Positions 1 through 11,684 of a DNA stretch of 64,000 bases are shown here, in pieces (within the stretch, counting starts at the first letter, position 1; each line of letters begins with the position of its first letter). The notes beneath the pieces are model-generated. The model ran no database searches. It saw only the letters and a list, made by a program, of their open reading frames with translations, and was not told where the DNA came from. Position numbers and translations under genes: made by a program. Source of the stretch: Phalacrocorax aristotelis (lineage: Eukaryota > Chordata > Aves > Suliformes > Phalacrocoracidae); NCBI RefSeq assembly GCF_949628215.1, contig NC_134288.1:10237682-10301681 (forward strand), read 5' to 3'.

Positions 1-3000
1 GCAGAAGTGGCAGCTTGACATGACAAAAATGGAAGAATTGTAACCTGTTTTTTTCTTTATTGGTTTGCTGCTTGGTTCTTGGATTTCTCCACATGCATTT
101 GGAGAAAAGCCAGCAATACCACTTCAGCAGGGCACCAGGGCTGCAAGGGGCAGTGGCCACCTCTGACATGCAAAACCCCAGCACTCCACAGCCCTGACTC
201 TGATTTGCCTCCACCGCCACCAGACCAAGAACCTCCACTGGCTTGTCAAAAAGAAACACCCCAGCAGAAAGCCAGCACGTGAAACAGAGCTTCCTCCAGG
301 ACTCCACTGCATTCACACTGCTCAAAAAAATGACCAGAAGGCACGATTGGATTGGGAGAAATAACCCACACCACATCTTAAACCCAATCCTACAGAGAAA
401 AACAAACAAACCAACTTCAACAGCTTGTATGAGAAATTCAAGCAACTAAAGTCTGCGTCTGCCAGGGAGAAAAAAAAAAAACAACACCACAAAAAAAGGT
501 GAGTTTCTCCACACTGCTTCCCCTACCCCATTCTGGAGGAACAGAGTGAGGTAGATGCAGCAGAAAACTCAAACACCTTCCAAACCCAGCAGAGCATCCC
601 ACCAAGCCGGTCCTGCCTTTGCTGGTTGCCATGACGAAGCCAGGCAGGATGGCTCTCATCTTTCTCCCCAGGAGGATCCATAAACCAGATGGGAGGAAGA
701 GAAAGTGCGTGCTGATAAAGCAGCAGGCTTGTGTCTCCTTCCTCCGCTCCTGCCTGGCCTGGAAACTTAGGAGAGGTAAAAGTCTCCACTAGAAGCCTGC
801 GCTAGGGACATTGGTCAGAAATACAAGCACCTCAGAGCATCAAGTACAGATCCCTTCCAATTGCAGATGAAAGGGAAAAGCTTCTTACTGATTATTACTA
901 TTTTCCCATTTCCCTCTGCCTTTCCAGTCAATCTTAAAAACACATGAACTAAATAAGCTCTTAGCCATTGGCTGTATAATTTTTTTTAAAGTAGCAAAAC
1001 CATATCCAAAGGAACACTAAAAAAAAAGCATCAACCCCCAAGCTGCATTTGCCATAAAGTGCCACATAAGACAAGTTGAAAGCCCACTTCCTGTGTGAGT
1101 GGTGACCGAGCCAAAGCCAAGGAATCCCAGCCCGTGCTTGCAGCTGTTTTCCGTATACCAGCTGCGGCTGCAAAGGGAAAACAGAGGGAGAGGGAGCCAG
1201 TGCTGCTACAGCGTCTCCCCGGGAGGCGCGGAGCCCAGCGGAGGCAACCATCCAAGGCTATGGAGAGACTGTGGGTAGCTCGTGCTGCCACGCACCGACA
1301 CACAGCCCTGCTTGGTGAGGGGAGTCCCAGCAGCCGGCGCAGCAGGAGTCAGGCAGGCTTTGCTCCATGAGCCTGAGATCCACATCCTTCCCATCAACCC
1401 GCTGCTCTCCCAGAGCACAGGGGAGCAAGGAGCCTGCCCACTGGCCCTTCTCCAGAGAGCTGCATGGAAAACCCTTAGGGAATCTCTTAATGCCTGCTAA
1501 CATATGCTCCACTCATAGCTGCAACTAAATAAAAATCATCCTCTCTCCACTGTGTAGAGCTGTCCTGTTCCTGACCATTCAGGGACACTGGGAGCATGAG
1601 AAAAGGTTTCCAAGGAAAAACAGGAGGGGAAATAAGAGTGAAAGAAAACCAAACTGATTGAGCCAGCCTCTGCAGACAACGCTGCGCTGCTGCATGTGGT
1701 CTGCAAAGGCTCGGAGCCACATTAAAACCAGAAACTGTTCTGCATCCAAGAGCCACATCCCAAGTTTCATATTTGGCTGCTTCTCCACCGAGGTAGCTAA
1801 GGAAGTCACCATGAGCCAGAAAGCAAGAGGAGCAGAGCCTTTCTTCTCCACGATCACCTACTCTTTTGGGAATGGAAAAGGCTCTCAGAAGTGCTCACAG
1901 ACCTGGGATGCAGAGGAGGAGCAGGGCAGCTCCTGCCCGTGGTGTCCCCACTGCCCGCCCCAGCCCTGACGGCTCTCACCACTGCCTGTCCCTACCCATT
2001 CCCTACCAGAAGTTCATCTGTTAATGAGTTTTACATCCATTACAGCACAAGGGGAATGGCGCCTGCACTGTAACATAAAAACTGTGCCCTGCTGCCCTGT
2101 CCCAAACCACAGGGAACCGACACAGAAACAGCAGGGAATATTTGAGCGAAGACGACAAATGTCTCATTTTTGTGGAGAGCAATAAACAGCCGCTCGCTAC
2201 CCACTTATTTCAAGTGCGGGAACTTCTGGATAAGACAAACCTGCCTGGATCCAGCTCTAGGCATGAACTGGGATTTTCTGCCCACCAAAAGAGCAAAGCA
2301 CTAAAACACCTCCAGGCTCTGCGCACTGTCCCGTGAAAGACTGTACAGAAATAAAGCAAAGAGCCCATCGCTACCTGGGCCTTCAAGGTACCAGCCAGGC
2401 ACTTTGGCCATGGAAGCAAAGACTTAACCAACTTGCAGCTGAACAAGTCAGACCTGAACAAACAGCAGTCCTGGATCTGAAACGCCAACAAGAAAGGCAG
2501 AAATTGGACAAAGCAGCAGCACTTTAAAGATCAGACGTATTCACTCTGGTTTTCTGAGCAATGCCTCTCCATTCAACACTGCGAGGTTTCAAGGCCACCT
2601 CTCTCACTCCTATTGCCAACAGTGGAGGTTCCTGCAGAGCTCAGCCAAAAAACACGGCCCCAAACCCTGCTTGGTTAGAGGAGCCCTGCTGCACCGCATT
2701 CACCATGCTGCAGAGACACATCTCTCGGAGGTACGCAGCTTCAGGAGGCAATCATGGACTAAATAGCAGAAAAACATTGATTTAGCTACTGGTGTCCTGT
2801 TCCAACCAGATTTGTGTCCATTCCAACATCCACATCTGCTCAGAAAAAAAGTTTTGGTTTGGTTTTGGGGGTTGATTTTTAATGACATTTTTCCCCCATC
2901 CATCCAGAACAAATTGTTGCATTGCTTTTTATTCTAGGTAACACCAGCTTAAAACCACCAGTGGTAACTCAGGTTTAGCAGAAAAAGTAGAGCCTGCTCT

Positions 3001-3232
3001 GCTCTGTAAGCTCAGAGCTGCAGAGCCCACAGCCCTGGGCACAGTCCCAGGGGTGTCAGTGAGGGCCTAAAGAGGAATGGGAGATTGCCCAGGCATCGCT
3101 GAGGTCCCCGCTGTGAGAAGTGATCCAGGAGCAAGTAGTAGGTAATTAAATACGCCCAGCTCAGCTGACTACAACCACAGGTGGGAGGTTTTCCAGCACG
3201 TCACCTTGGCATATGCTGACCCCATCTCTTAC
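1..3232 (-). other. GMEB2: GMEB2 intron 2 (partial)
   Basis: This stretch lies 3' of the first coding exon of GMEB2 on the minus strand. I looked for the next coding exon, which should encode the acidic and alanine-rich segment and then the SAND domain, and did not find it, so it must lie left of the window. No repeat family was recognised. Short open frames on both strands show no similarity to known proteins and no splice context. Confidence 0.6.
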
Positions 3233-3424
3233 CCGTGCTGAGACAGGTTGGTGGTGACCAGCACCGTTTTCACCTCCTCCACACCGCCTCCATCCACCGC
3301 GCCGTCAGGCGTCGTCACCACCACCACCTCCTCCATGTGAACGCTGACATCCGGTGTTGCCATCGCGAGGGACGAGCGGGCAGCGACGGGCAGCCAGGCG
3401 GGAGAGCCCTCGGTCACCGGCTGT
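3233..3424 (-). CDS. GMEB2: GMEB2 exon 2, first coding exon (N-terminus)
   Basis: GMEB2 (glucocorticoid modulatory element-binding protein 2) is a nuclear SAND-domain protein that binds the GME and modulates steroid receptor responses. On the minus strand an ATG at 3363 begins MATPDVSVHMEEVVVVTTPD, which matches the vertebrate GMEB2 N-terminus, and the similarity runs to residue 44 (ending TNLSQHG). The exon ends at 3233 before a GTAAGAG donor, giving 131 coding bases and phase 2. A pyrimidine-rich acceptor (TTTCTCCACAG) puts the 5' exon edge at 3424, or at 3420 because ACAG is repeated. The open frame extends 18 codons upstream of this ATG, but only the sequence from MATPD onward matches the family. 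The SAND domain and coiled coil are encoded beyond the left edge. Confidence 0.93.
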
Positions 3425-6400
3425 CTGTGGAGAAACGAGGGGAAGCCCTGTGTGAAAAGGTCTCTCTGCTAAAATAGGTCTTGGAAAGACCACTGGTGTG
3501 GTGGGAGCAAGGGGCTGCAGGGAATCTGTGCTCCTAAGGAGGAGGGGATTAGCAGATCCCCAACCACTCCATCCCAAAAGGAGGGATGAGGGGAGGATTG
3601 TAACCCACACACGCTCTGCAGGCTGCGTGAGGGTGATGGGCACAGGAAAAGGCAAGGGGTAGGAAGGGACTAGGGCACAGATGGCGAGGGCAGAGTGCGG
3701 GAGCAGAGAGCAACAAAAAACCAGTCCTGGCATTCACCAGAAACTCTGTGAAGAGACACAGTTTGAAGGTGCATTTCCAAGTGTACTGCAAACTATCTCA
3801 GAAGGTTTTCACGCTGTTGGAGGAGCTCATCACAGCTCCTCCATGGCACAAACGGGGACTCTCCCCTCCCCCAAAGTCACACACACACAAAATTCAAATT
3901 AACAAAGCACTTCAAGCCTGCAGAAACAAAGTGACATCTGAAAACTATTTCGAAGTGTGTGTTTCTAATAAATCAGCAATAGATTTAAGACAGCATTTAA
4001 AACCAACTTCAGCGCCCGCCCCTGCAAAGCCACTATTTCATATGCAAGAGGAAATCTGGGAAAAACCACCCAAACCCTAGTTAACCAAAGGCACAACAAG
4101 CCATGCATCTTTATGCTTTCGGGGTTGCTCTACAGCCCTGGCTGGGACACCACTGCCCGCCTCTCCTGCCAGCTTGCGCCCTGCAACCAAGCCCATGCCT
4201 GCTTTCCCGGGGATGTTAGGAAACTGTAGAATTAAAAGCAGTTCTAAGCTGTTCGAGCAATAGGAGAGGAGAGGTCCAAAGTGGAGATAAATATCCTTTA
4301 CCAACGCATGCGTATACATGCATGCATATACGTCCTCCACACACCTGTGTTACCGTTTGTGTTACAAGAATGGTGCAACAAAATCAGCGTACGCAATTTA
4401 GAACCGTAAAACCATTTGCAAATGAGCCCGAGTGAGCCACGTACGCACTGCCCCCCTAACACCCGAGCAGCACCCACTTGCACGCTAACACCCGGGTATT
4501 GAGGGTAACTAGGGAGCATCTCCTACGGTACTGCCCTGGTATCACCCACAGCGCCGGTGCAGTCTCTACACGGGTGTAGCTGTGCGAGTGCTGCTCTTGT
4601 CAAGCTCTGGCTCCTATGGGGCAGCGCTGTCTGGGCTCAAGCGAGAGCCGCAGCGCAAACCCCTGCTCTGCTCACGGTTTTGTTTTCAGCCTCCCCTGAG
4701 CAGGACCAGACCGCTGCTATTCCTCTGCAGAACTTTATTTCAAGGCAAGAGCTTGCTCACGCCAGCCCACATGTTGTCATCACATGGGAAAGCAGCAAGG
4801 TGAAAGAAATTAATTTTCTTAAAGCTTGGGGTTTCTCAACCAAGCAACACCCCCACTCATGTACGTGCAGTGGCAGCAGCACCTTCGCCTTTCCCGAAGG
4901 AGCCATGCTCCGGAGCAGCAGCACACAGCGCGGCGGAGTAGCTGCTCAGCTCCCACCACTGGAGCCCTGTGCTGACCCGATGTGTCTGACCTGGCTTTGC
5001 AATGCGATTCACACCCCACAGAAACTCCTGCCCTGACCCACATGGACCCCTTGAGATGATCTTCCCCTCCATGGAGGCCCCAGGGTTTATCTGAGCCAAG
5101 TAGTGAAAGGCGGATGGGGCCCTCTGAGACAGGGTGAAGCCACCAACAGAAGTCCTTTAGTTTTTGTAGCAGCAAGGAACAAAGTGAGCAAGGGCAGCCG
5201 GACCAAAGGCAAGGCGAGAGAAACAGCAGGGTTTATTACAAACCATCATTTTAACGATCACAAAGCAGGCAGGGTTGCAGTGCACTGGCCGCACGCCTGC
5301 TCCCTCCTTCCATTCACCGCGCTCCTGCACCGGGACGGCAGCTCCCTGCCTTACACCCCGCACTCTAACCAGCGCCGGGTGCTGCACGTCGGCGTAGGCA
5401 GACATGGTATGTGCTTCCAACTGAATACAGCTGAGCATCCAACTACTGCCATTTTTTCATTGCTCTGTCCCTGCGTTTCCTTTTGGGGTAAATCCCTTCT
5501 CTCAGGGCTTGCATCACCCACGACGGCCTCTGCCCCAGTGCCTGGTTTTGGGATGCTCCGCACATCCCACCCAGCTCCCAGGCACTGTGGCAAGGCTTGA
5601 ACTCCACAAGCGCACGTTGCTGATACCTTCAGGCCGGAACCAGTGTGGGATGGAGTAAAACTGGGCTGAAAACACGAGTAACCATCAGCAACGGGGTGCA
5701 GTGGGGCAGCTGGAAGGGGACGAGGGCTGGCAGGGAGCACCCCAGCTCTGCCAGGGTTCTGTGCGCCTATGCACGTCCCTCCTGGTGCACCTCAGATGGT
5801 GCTGAGCAAGCTTCGGTGGCTGCAGGGAAGATTTGGGGGGGAGATGGGGCGGGGGGGAAGGAAGAAAAAAAGTAGCATTGCACCACTTGGAAAGGAAGGA
5901 GATATTTTTGGGGTGCACTGTCAGTGGAGGAGGGCACAGAGATGGTGTCCCACGGTGTGAGAAGAGGGGGTGGGGGTGGCATTGCTGGAGGACAGGGTGA
6001 TGCGGGAGGAGCGCACTGGGTGCGTGGGGGCAGCAAGCAAGGGGGGAGCAGGGAGAGCGGGGTTGAAGGTGTGGGTGCGGGGGGGGGCAAGCAGGGGTGC
6101 AGAGGGAGGGAGGGGGCGCATGGGGTGGGCTGCATGGGAGGGGGTGCATGGGGAGGGGGGCTTCCCCGGGACGCAGGGGGGTTGCACGGCGGGTGGGTTG
6201 TTGTACGGTGGGGTGCACAGGGCCGGGGGGTGCCTGGAAGGCGCACAGGGGTGCGCGGGAGGAGAAGGGGGTGCACGGGGGGGAGGGGAGGCTACCCAAA
6301 AGGGGTAGCGGGACATAGGGGGGGTGGCTGCGGGGGTGGTGGTGCACGGGGGTGCCGCCGCGCGCAGGGGAGTGGGGGGAGGCTCGCGGCGCTCCGTGTG

Positions 6401-6772
6401 GCGCTGCGCGGGCGGGGGGGGGGGTGTCCGCCCCCCCTTCCCCCTCCCGCGGCGGGACGGCGCGCGCGTTCCCGCCGGCGGCGCCGGGCGCGAGGCCGGC
6501 GGGGGGGGGGGGGGGGGAGGGGAGCGCGTGGGCGCGCTCACGCTGCCAGCGCCGGGCGCGCGGGAGGGAGGGAGGGAGGGAGGGAGGGAGGGAGGAGGAG
6601 GAGGAGGAGGAGGAGGAGGGGGGGGGGGGGGGGCGCGGGGCGGGCGGGCGGCCGGGCGCTGCCGCCGTCTCCTGCCGCTGCCGTAACGTCCTGACGCTCC
6701 GCAGGGACCCGCCGGCCGGACGGCGCGTGCGGAGGAGGCCCCGCGGCGGGTGACGCCGGGCCCGGCGCTTAC
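3425..6772 (-). other. GMEB2: GMEB2 intron 1
   Basis: This is the interval between the candidate non-coding exon 1 and coding exon 2. The half nearest exon 2 is ordinary unique sequence. From about 5.82 kb rightward it turns into strongly G-rich low-complexity DNA on the plus strand, described separately. No further coding exon was seen. Confidence 0.55.
6562..6633 (+). repeat. (GGGA)n / (GGA)n / (G)n low-complexity run
   Basis: Consecutive GGGA units pass into GGA units and then a pure G run. It can form G-quadruplexes on the plus strand, which is the template strand for GMEB2. Lengths of such tracts are often wrong in assemblies. Confidence 0.9.
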
Positions 6773-6866
6773 CTCAGGCCGGGGTGCCGAGGTGCCGGGG
6801 TCCCGCTCCGGCTCCGGCGGCGGCGGGCGCTCCGGCTGGGTGGTGGGTGCGGGGAGGGAAGGGAGG

Positions 6867-6890
6867 CGGGGGGGGGGGGGGGGGGGGGGA
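6867..6890 (+). repeat. Poly-G tract
   Basis: Over 20 almost uninterrupted guanines lie just upstream of the candidate GMEB2 exon 1 donor, within the exon on the minus strand as I drew it. The minus-strand RNA would carry a poly-C tract in its 5' UTR if transcription starts upstream of it. Confidence 0.9.
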
Positions 6891-6934
6891 AGCGGGGGGG
6901 GAGCGGGGCTCCGCCGCGCGCGGCTCTCGGCCCC

Positions 6935-6946
6935 TGCGCAGGCGCA
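6935..6946. promoter_or_regulatory. NRF-1-like site
   Basis: TGCGCAGGCGCA matches the palindromic NRF-1 consensus (YGCGCAYGCGCR) except for the central base. It lies in the GMEB2 CpG block. Confidence 0.5.
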
Positions 6947-7030
6947 CGGCCCGGCCCGGCTCCCGGGACTTATTTCGCGGGGGCGCCGCGGCCCGAGCTG
7001 CCTGTGAAATAGGTGCCGGCCCGGCGCAGC

Positions 7031-7042
7031 GCGCCTGCGCGC
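7031..7042. promoter_or_regulatory. Second NRF-1-like site
   Basis: GCGCCTGCGCGC resembles the NRF-1 palindrome and lies 96 bases from the first one. Paired NRF-1 sites are common in TATA-less CpG-island promoters. Confidence 0.45.
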
Positions 7043-7139
7043 AAGCAGGAGGGGGGAGGGCACGGCGCGCTGGGGGTGCCCGCGCGTGGGGGTCGGTGCT
7101 GTGGCGCTGCTGCCTCTGTGGGTGGGCCCCCGGGCTTCA

Positions 7140-7600
7140 GCGTGATCTCCCCGGGGTCCTGCATGTCCCCCGTGTCTCCTGCGTGTGTGTCGTTGTCGTC
7201 GCCCCGGGGATCCTGCGTGTCCTCCCTCCTCCGGGGTCCTGCATGCCCTCCGTGTCTCCTGGGCGTGTGTGTACCTCCGCGGCGTTTCTGCGTGTCCTTT
7301 CCCCCCCGGGGTCCTGCATGCCCCCCCGTGATTACCGCGTCTGCGTGTCTCCTGCGTGTTCCCCCTACGGGGCTCCTGCGTGTCCTCCCTGAGGTCCTGC
7401 ATGCCCCCCGTGTCTCCTGTCTCTTGAGTGCCCCCCTGCCCGCGGCCCCGCATGCCTTCCCTGGTTCCGCAGAGGCTTCCCGGGGTTGGTGCGTGCCCCC
7501 AGCTGTGCATGACCCCCCCGGGGCCTGTGCGTGATACCTTCCCCTCGGATGCACCCACTGTGCGTGTGTTCCCTGCGCCCTCAGATGTGCCCAGGGCTCC
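7140..7600. repeat. Degenerate GC-rich minisatellite
   Basis: A block beginning GGGGTCCTGCATG recurs at 7153, 7233 and 7308, with a variant (AGGTCCTGCATG) at 7392. That gives units of about 75-84 bases. Inside each unit, shorter motifs such as TCCTGCGTGT and CCCCCGTGTCTCCTG recur. The pattern fades by about 7600. Long open frames crossing it on both strands are a by-product of the repeat and the GC content. Confidence 0.8.
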
Positions 7601-9989
7601 TGCGTGCCCCAGCCCAGCGCATGGTGGTGTCAGGCATATGTATGTACCGTGGCGTGTGCGGTCCCCTGGCCCCCGAGGCTGTGTGTGCACCTTCGGGGGT
7701 GCTGGGCGTATATTTTTGCCCTCCCTCCTTGCAGCTGTGTGAGTGTTGGCCTGGAAATGTGTGCATGCTGCTTGGGAGTGCAGAGCAGTGCTTGCACACA
7801 TATTTGCAGGGGGCTTCGGAACTTTTTGGTACCTGCCTTTGCCGTTGGGGTGCAGCGCGTATCAGTCCCCACAGCATTTTGGGGTGTCCTGCACTTAGCG
7901 GAAGGCGTTTCTGCCCAGTGGCAAGCACGCACATGCTCCTCTTTGCCCAGACCCTCTGCCTGGGCCCAAGCGAGCGGCCAGGCCGTGCTGCTGGGCAGGG
8001 CTGGAGGCTGCCAGGTTTCAGAGAAGGCATCAAGGTGTCATCAGTGACCTTCCAGCCTCTCCCTCCCCATGCTGGGACCGGCCCGGAGGGAGAGCTGAGG
8101 CATCTGCTTTCCAATACGCATTCCACTCATGTTTACAGTACACACAGCGCTGCTGCGAGAGCTCTGCAGCACTGCTTTGCCTCTGATTCCAAAGGCTTAA
8201 TAAAAACTAAAGAGATAAAGAAGTTCTAGGAGGACTCATTTATTGTCCTTATCAGCAATGAATTATGAAAGGGGAGATAGAAAAGCATGTTTTGTACCTG
8301 GAGGAGAGAGTTGCCGTGTCAGTGGAGGTGTTTAGATTTGGTGGCAGTTTTTCATGCAGCTCAGGAGTGCTCTGCAGGTTTCCTCCATTATGCTGGACAC
8401 CCTTCTCCTACGCAAGATGTCCGCAAGCTGTCCCTGAGCCGTGCAAACACTTTGGTGGGTGTCCTGTGCAAAGGCTGTTTAATGACTGAGAAGTGCTGTT
8501 GTCCCTGGAAGGAGAGGGGCTCCGCACAGCACCCGGGGGTGCAGCATGCTTGGACACTGCAACACTGCAGTGCTGCTGTTTGATCTGGGGTCAGTGATTT
8601 CCTGCCCATTGCAGAGCCGCCAAGCCATCCCCGAGCTGCTGCACCCAAGACATACTGCTGCATAACAGCACTACGTGTCAAGCTGTGGCTCCGCTCTCCC
8701 GGGTTTCCCTCAGCCAACTTGAACTTGTGTAATTCCTGCCGTTTCTGGGCTTACCCTGCAAGCTGCACACATGAGCTCGGGGTTTGAAAGGCGTGCAGTG
8801 ATTTTTCAGGGAGGACTTTTCGCGCAATCTTAACTGCATCACACTTTTTCTGCAAGTGGGTGGCTAACATGTTCTGAAAACGGAAGAGCCAGACCAGAGG
8901 CCCTAAAATTTGCAAGTCCCTTTTCAAAGAGCTCTCAATATGTGTTAGTTCCTTTGGCTTTTTGCAGCTACTTGGCGAGTGGCTTTTCCTGCCTTGCATT
9001 CAGGTGGTGTGGCTGGCCCGTTGCATGCTTTTGGTCTGGTTAGCAGTATTTTTTTATATTAACTTCTAATGAATTCATCTGATAGCGGTTTATTTAGTGC
9101 TTATTTTTCCCAAGGCTCTTCCTTTTTTTATCCATCCTCCTTGTCTAGACCAACCCTGCACAATAACCAGCTGCCATCTCTATTTCCCTCGCCTTCCTTC
9201 TTGCTTTCCAGGTTACCCAACCTTATGTTTGTTAAAGTGACACTTCACAGAATGTTCTGTTTCTTTTCGTTCTCTAAGAAAACCAACCGTAACCAGCAAT
9301 GTTAATTCAGCTGCTAGAAATTGAGAAGCCCTTTTCCAGGGAAGCCTGTCTGCATTTCCACCAGCACCGCTGTCAGCGGTTCCGCAAGTCCTGCCTTGGC
9401 AGCTGTGTCCCCAGGACATAGCTGGGCCTGGACGGGGCAGATAAAAGGTCCCTCTGCCGCCGTAACTGGCTCCCTATGGTGCCTAATAGCAGAAGCATTA
9501 AAAAGGTGGTAAGAAGGCAAACCCACAACAACGTTGCTCTGCATCAGTTTTCCCAGCAGCTGGTGGCCTCTTGGAAAGCAAAACCTTGCTTTTGCTGTCA
9601 GATGTTGGGCAACAGGAACCTCCCTGGGCTCCTCCCCAACACCCATGGCTGGGAGGAATTCGCCTCCTGGCACCTTATCTGCTCGCTGCTCCCTGGTCTG
9701 CCCCTTTATTGGTTGACAGGCTCCTTGCAGCCTTAGAGTCTGGGAGGTTGCTGAGAAAGGACAGCCTGTTATTATTCCAAACCTTTAGCAAATTACTCTG
9801 CAAAATCTTTTTTTTTTTTTTTTTTTTTTTTTTTGTGCCTGCCCAGGTATACTTCTGCATCTCCCTTGCCAGAGAGTCACTGTTCCCTTCCTTTCCCCTT
9901 GCTCAGACATGGCTTGAGCACTTTGTAGGGATCTTTCAAAGAGTTCCATATGATATTTTGCTTTGTAGGCCTGGTTTTGATCTTGGAAG
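7600..9989. other. Intergenic, no gene seen
   Basis: Unique sequence upstream of GMEB2. A plus-strand AATAAA occurs near 8200, which could end a short divergent transcript from the GMEB2 promoter, but nothing else supports one. A run of 27 thymines lies at 9808-9834. No coding exon or known repeat was recognised here. Confidence 0.5.
9808..9834 (+). repeat. Poly-T tract (27 nt)
   Basis: An uninterrupted thymine run. I could not tie it to a retrotransposon tail. Confidence 0.9.
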
Positions 9990-10402
9990 AAGCTGGTGAA
10001 GAGTCTGGTGCACAAGTCTGATGGGGGGCGGCTGAGGGGGCTGGGGGGGTTTAGCCTGGAGAAGAGGAGGCTGAGGGGAGACCTTCTCGCTCTCTGCAAG
10101 TACCTGAAAGGAGGTTGTAGTGAGGTGGCGGTCAGTCTCGTCTCCCAAGTAACAAGCAATAGGACGACTGGAAATGGCCTCAAGCTGTGTCAGGGGAGGT
10201 TTAGATTGGATGTTAGGAAAAATTTCTTTACAGGCATTGGAAGAGGCTGCCCAGAGAGGTGGTGGAGTCACCATACCTGGGGATGTTCAAGAAACATGTA
10301 GACGTGGCACTTCAGGGCATGGTTTAGGAGGCCGTGGTGGCGTTGAGTTGATGGTTGCAATTGATGATCTTAGAGGTCTTTTACCTTAATGATTCTATGA
10401 TT
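9990..10402 (+). mobile_element. CR1 LINE, 5'-truncated 3' end (plus)
   Basis: The sequence reads through typical chicken-type CR1 3' segments (GTTTAGCCTGGAGAAGAGG, then AGGTTTAGATTGGATGTTAGG, CAGAGAGGTGGTGGAGTC) and ends in ATTCTATGATT. It is the end of the reverse transcriptase region plus the 3' UTR, with stop codons and deletions, so it is inactive. Confidence 0.93.
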
Positions 10403-11640
10403 TTGGTGGGTGCTACAATCTGGTCCAAGACTTCGGTATCCTGTCTTTAAGCCCTCCCGGTGCTGCCTGCAAGTGCTTGGCCCCACAGGGCTGCCCAAGT
10501 GGGCAGGGGCTCAAGGGTGCAGGAGCCTCTCTGAAACACCTGCCTGCTCCTCCCTTCTGCCCTCTCCCCATCACATCCCATTCCTCGGCCATTTTCTCCT
10601 TCAGATGATGAGGATGAAGGATCTAACTTGAATTAACTAATTAGAGGGTGACCACGCTTAGTCTCTCTAATGTATCTTACATTTTGTCATACCAAGGCAC
10701 TGTCCCCATCTTCCTGAGACAAATGCAGAGGCTTACTTTACTACATCCACTTTTTTTAAGAGCCTGGGTTAGTAGCAAACCTCAGAAAAAAAAAGTGAGG
10801 AATGCTGCATTTGCTGTTAGGTGATTATCTCTAAAATCAGGAAGGTCACGCTGCAAAAATAGAATTCCTGTTTGTGCAGGCAGCAGTGTCCTGCACACAC
10901 ATGGGAAGAGCATTAAGCTCAGGCTGATACAGTGACGGCTCCAGCACCGTCCTCCCCACTCTTACAGAAGAGCTGCCCTGGGAATAAAAATTTACCGCCT
11001 CCTGCTTTCCCCTCGGTTTAGCCTCTCGTACACCAAGGTGGGGGACCCTTTCCACAGCAGCTGGGGAAGTGGCCAGACACCTTCCCCTCCGGTGTCCTCA
11101 TGGATTACAAACCTCCCCATTTTCAGTTGCAGCTTTTTGGACATTTTTGTGTATCTGGCCCCAGAGATGTGATTTGGAGCATTGGCCATGCACCAGGTCT
11201 CCTGGGTGAGGGGCCCTCTCCTTGGGAACTGCAGCCCTGCTCGCCCCACCATCTCCAGCCCAGGGGAAAGGCTGGATTGTTTCTCAGGAAAAGGTCATTA
11301 CATGAGCACTGGATTTCTTTTAAAAAAGAAGCTCACATGTTTTCCAGAACTGGATTTATTGTATTTGTAATTGTCTTATGTTTTTCGATCTTCCTCTGTA
11401 AAGACTTTACATACCACCTTTCCTGCCGCAAAGGATGTCTGCAGTACCCTTGCTCAAGCATTTTATTATTTTTTCCCTCTGAGAATGGCGATAAGCTATG
11501 GACCTCTCCATCTTTTATCCTGGGCGCAAAGTAGACAGATGCTTAAAGTCTATTTTGTTAAATCTTTAGGTCAATTTTCCATTTAATGCATTTCGTTAGT
11601 ATTCTCACAATACAAAGAACTCAGAACTAAAATAATCCAT
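10403..11640. other. Intergenic, no gene seen
   Basis: Unique sequence between the CR1 and the possible end of the STMN3 transcript. I see no exon, RNA gene or known repeat. Confidence 0.5.
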
Positions 11641-11678
11641 TTATGAAGAGAGACAGACACATACGGTTTCATACCAAG

Positions 11679-11684
11679 TTTATT
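11679..11684 (-). terminator. STMN3: Candidate distal minus-strand polyadenylation signal
   Basis: The minus strand reads AATAAA, followed about 18-30 bases later by a GU-rich stretch (TGTGTCTGTCTC, at 11650-11661). This is a good cleavage and polyadenylation context. If used by STMN3, it implies a 3' UTR of about 5.8 kb. It could instead end an unrelated transcript. Confidence 0.4.

Larger units (their letters stand above)
6773..6990 (-). other. GMEB2: Candidate GMEB2 exon 1 (non-coding)
   Basis: A strong minus-strand donor, CTGAG followed by GTAAGC, falls at 6773/6772 inside the CpG-rich block. It is the best donor upstream of the GMEB2 coding exon and lies where human GMEB2 has its non-coding first exon. 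The left edge is set by the splice site. The right edge (transcription start) is only a guess near the NRF-1-like motifs. Confidence 0.55.
5830..7110. promoter_or_regulatory. GMEB2: CpG-rich GMEB2 promoter block with extreme G-richness
   Basis: The block is very GC-rich and CpG-dense, especially from 6350 to 7060, and surrounds the candidate first exon of GMEB2. The plus strand carries long G runs near 6414-6423, 6500-6518, 6617-6633 and 6867-6890, a GGGA run at about 6562-6600 and a GGA run at about 6592-6620. NRF-1-like sites lie at 6935 and 7031. There is no TATA box at a convincing position. The transcription start is not fixed by sequence alone. Confidence 0.75.

Noticed and set aside
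5921-7801. A 626-codon minus-strand open frame across the GMEB2 promoter
   Set aside because: It is proline- and arginine-rich, crosses the G-rich tracts, the candidate exon 1 donor and the minisatellite, and has no recognisable domain. High GC content removes stop codons by chance.
8199-8204. A plus-strand AATAAA as the end of a gene running right from the GMEB2 promoter
   Set aside because: No exon with coding similarity or splice pair was found between 7.1 and 8.2 kb, so a gene is not supported.
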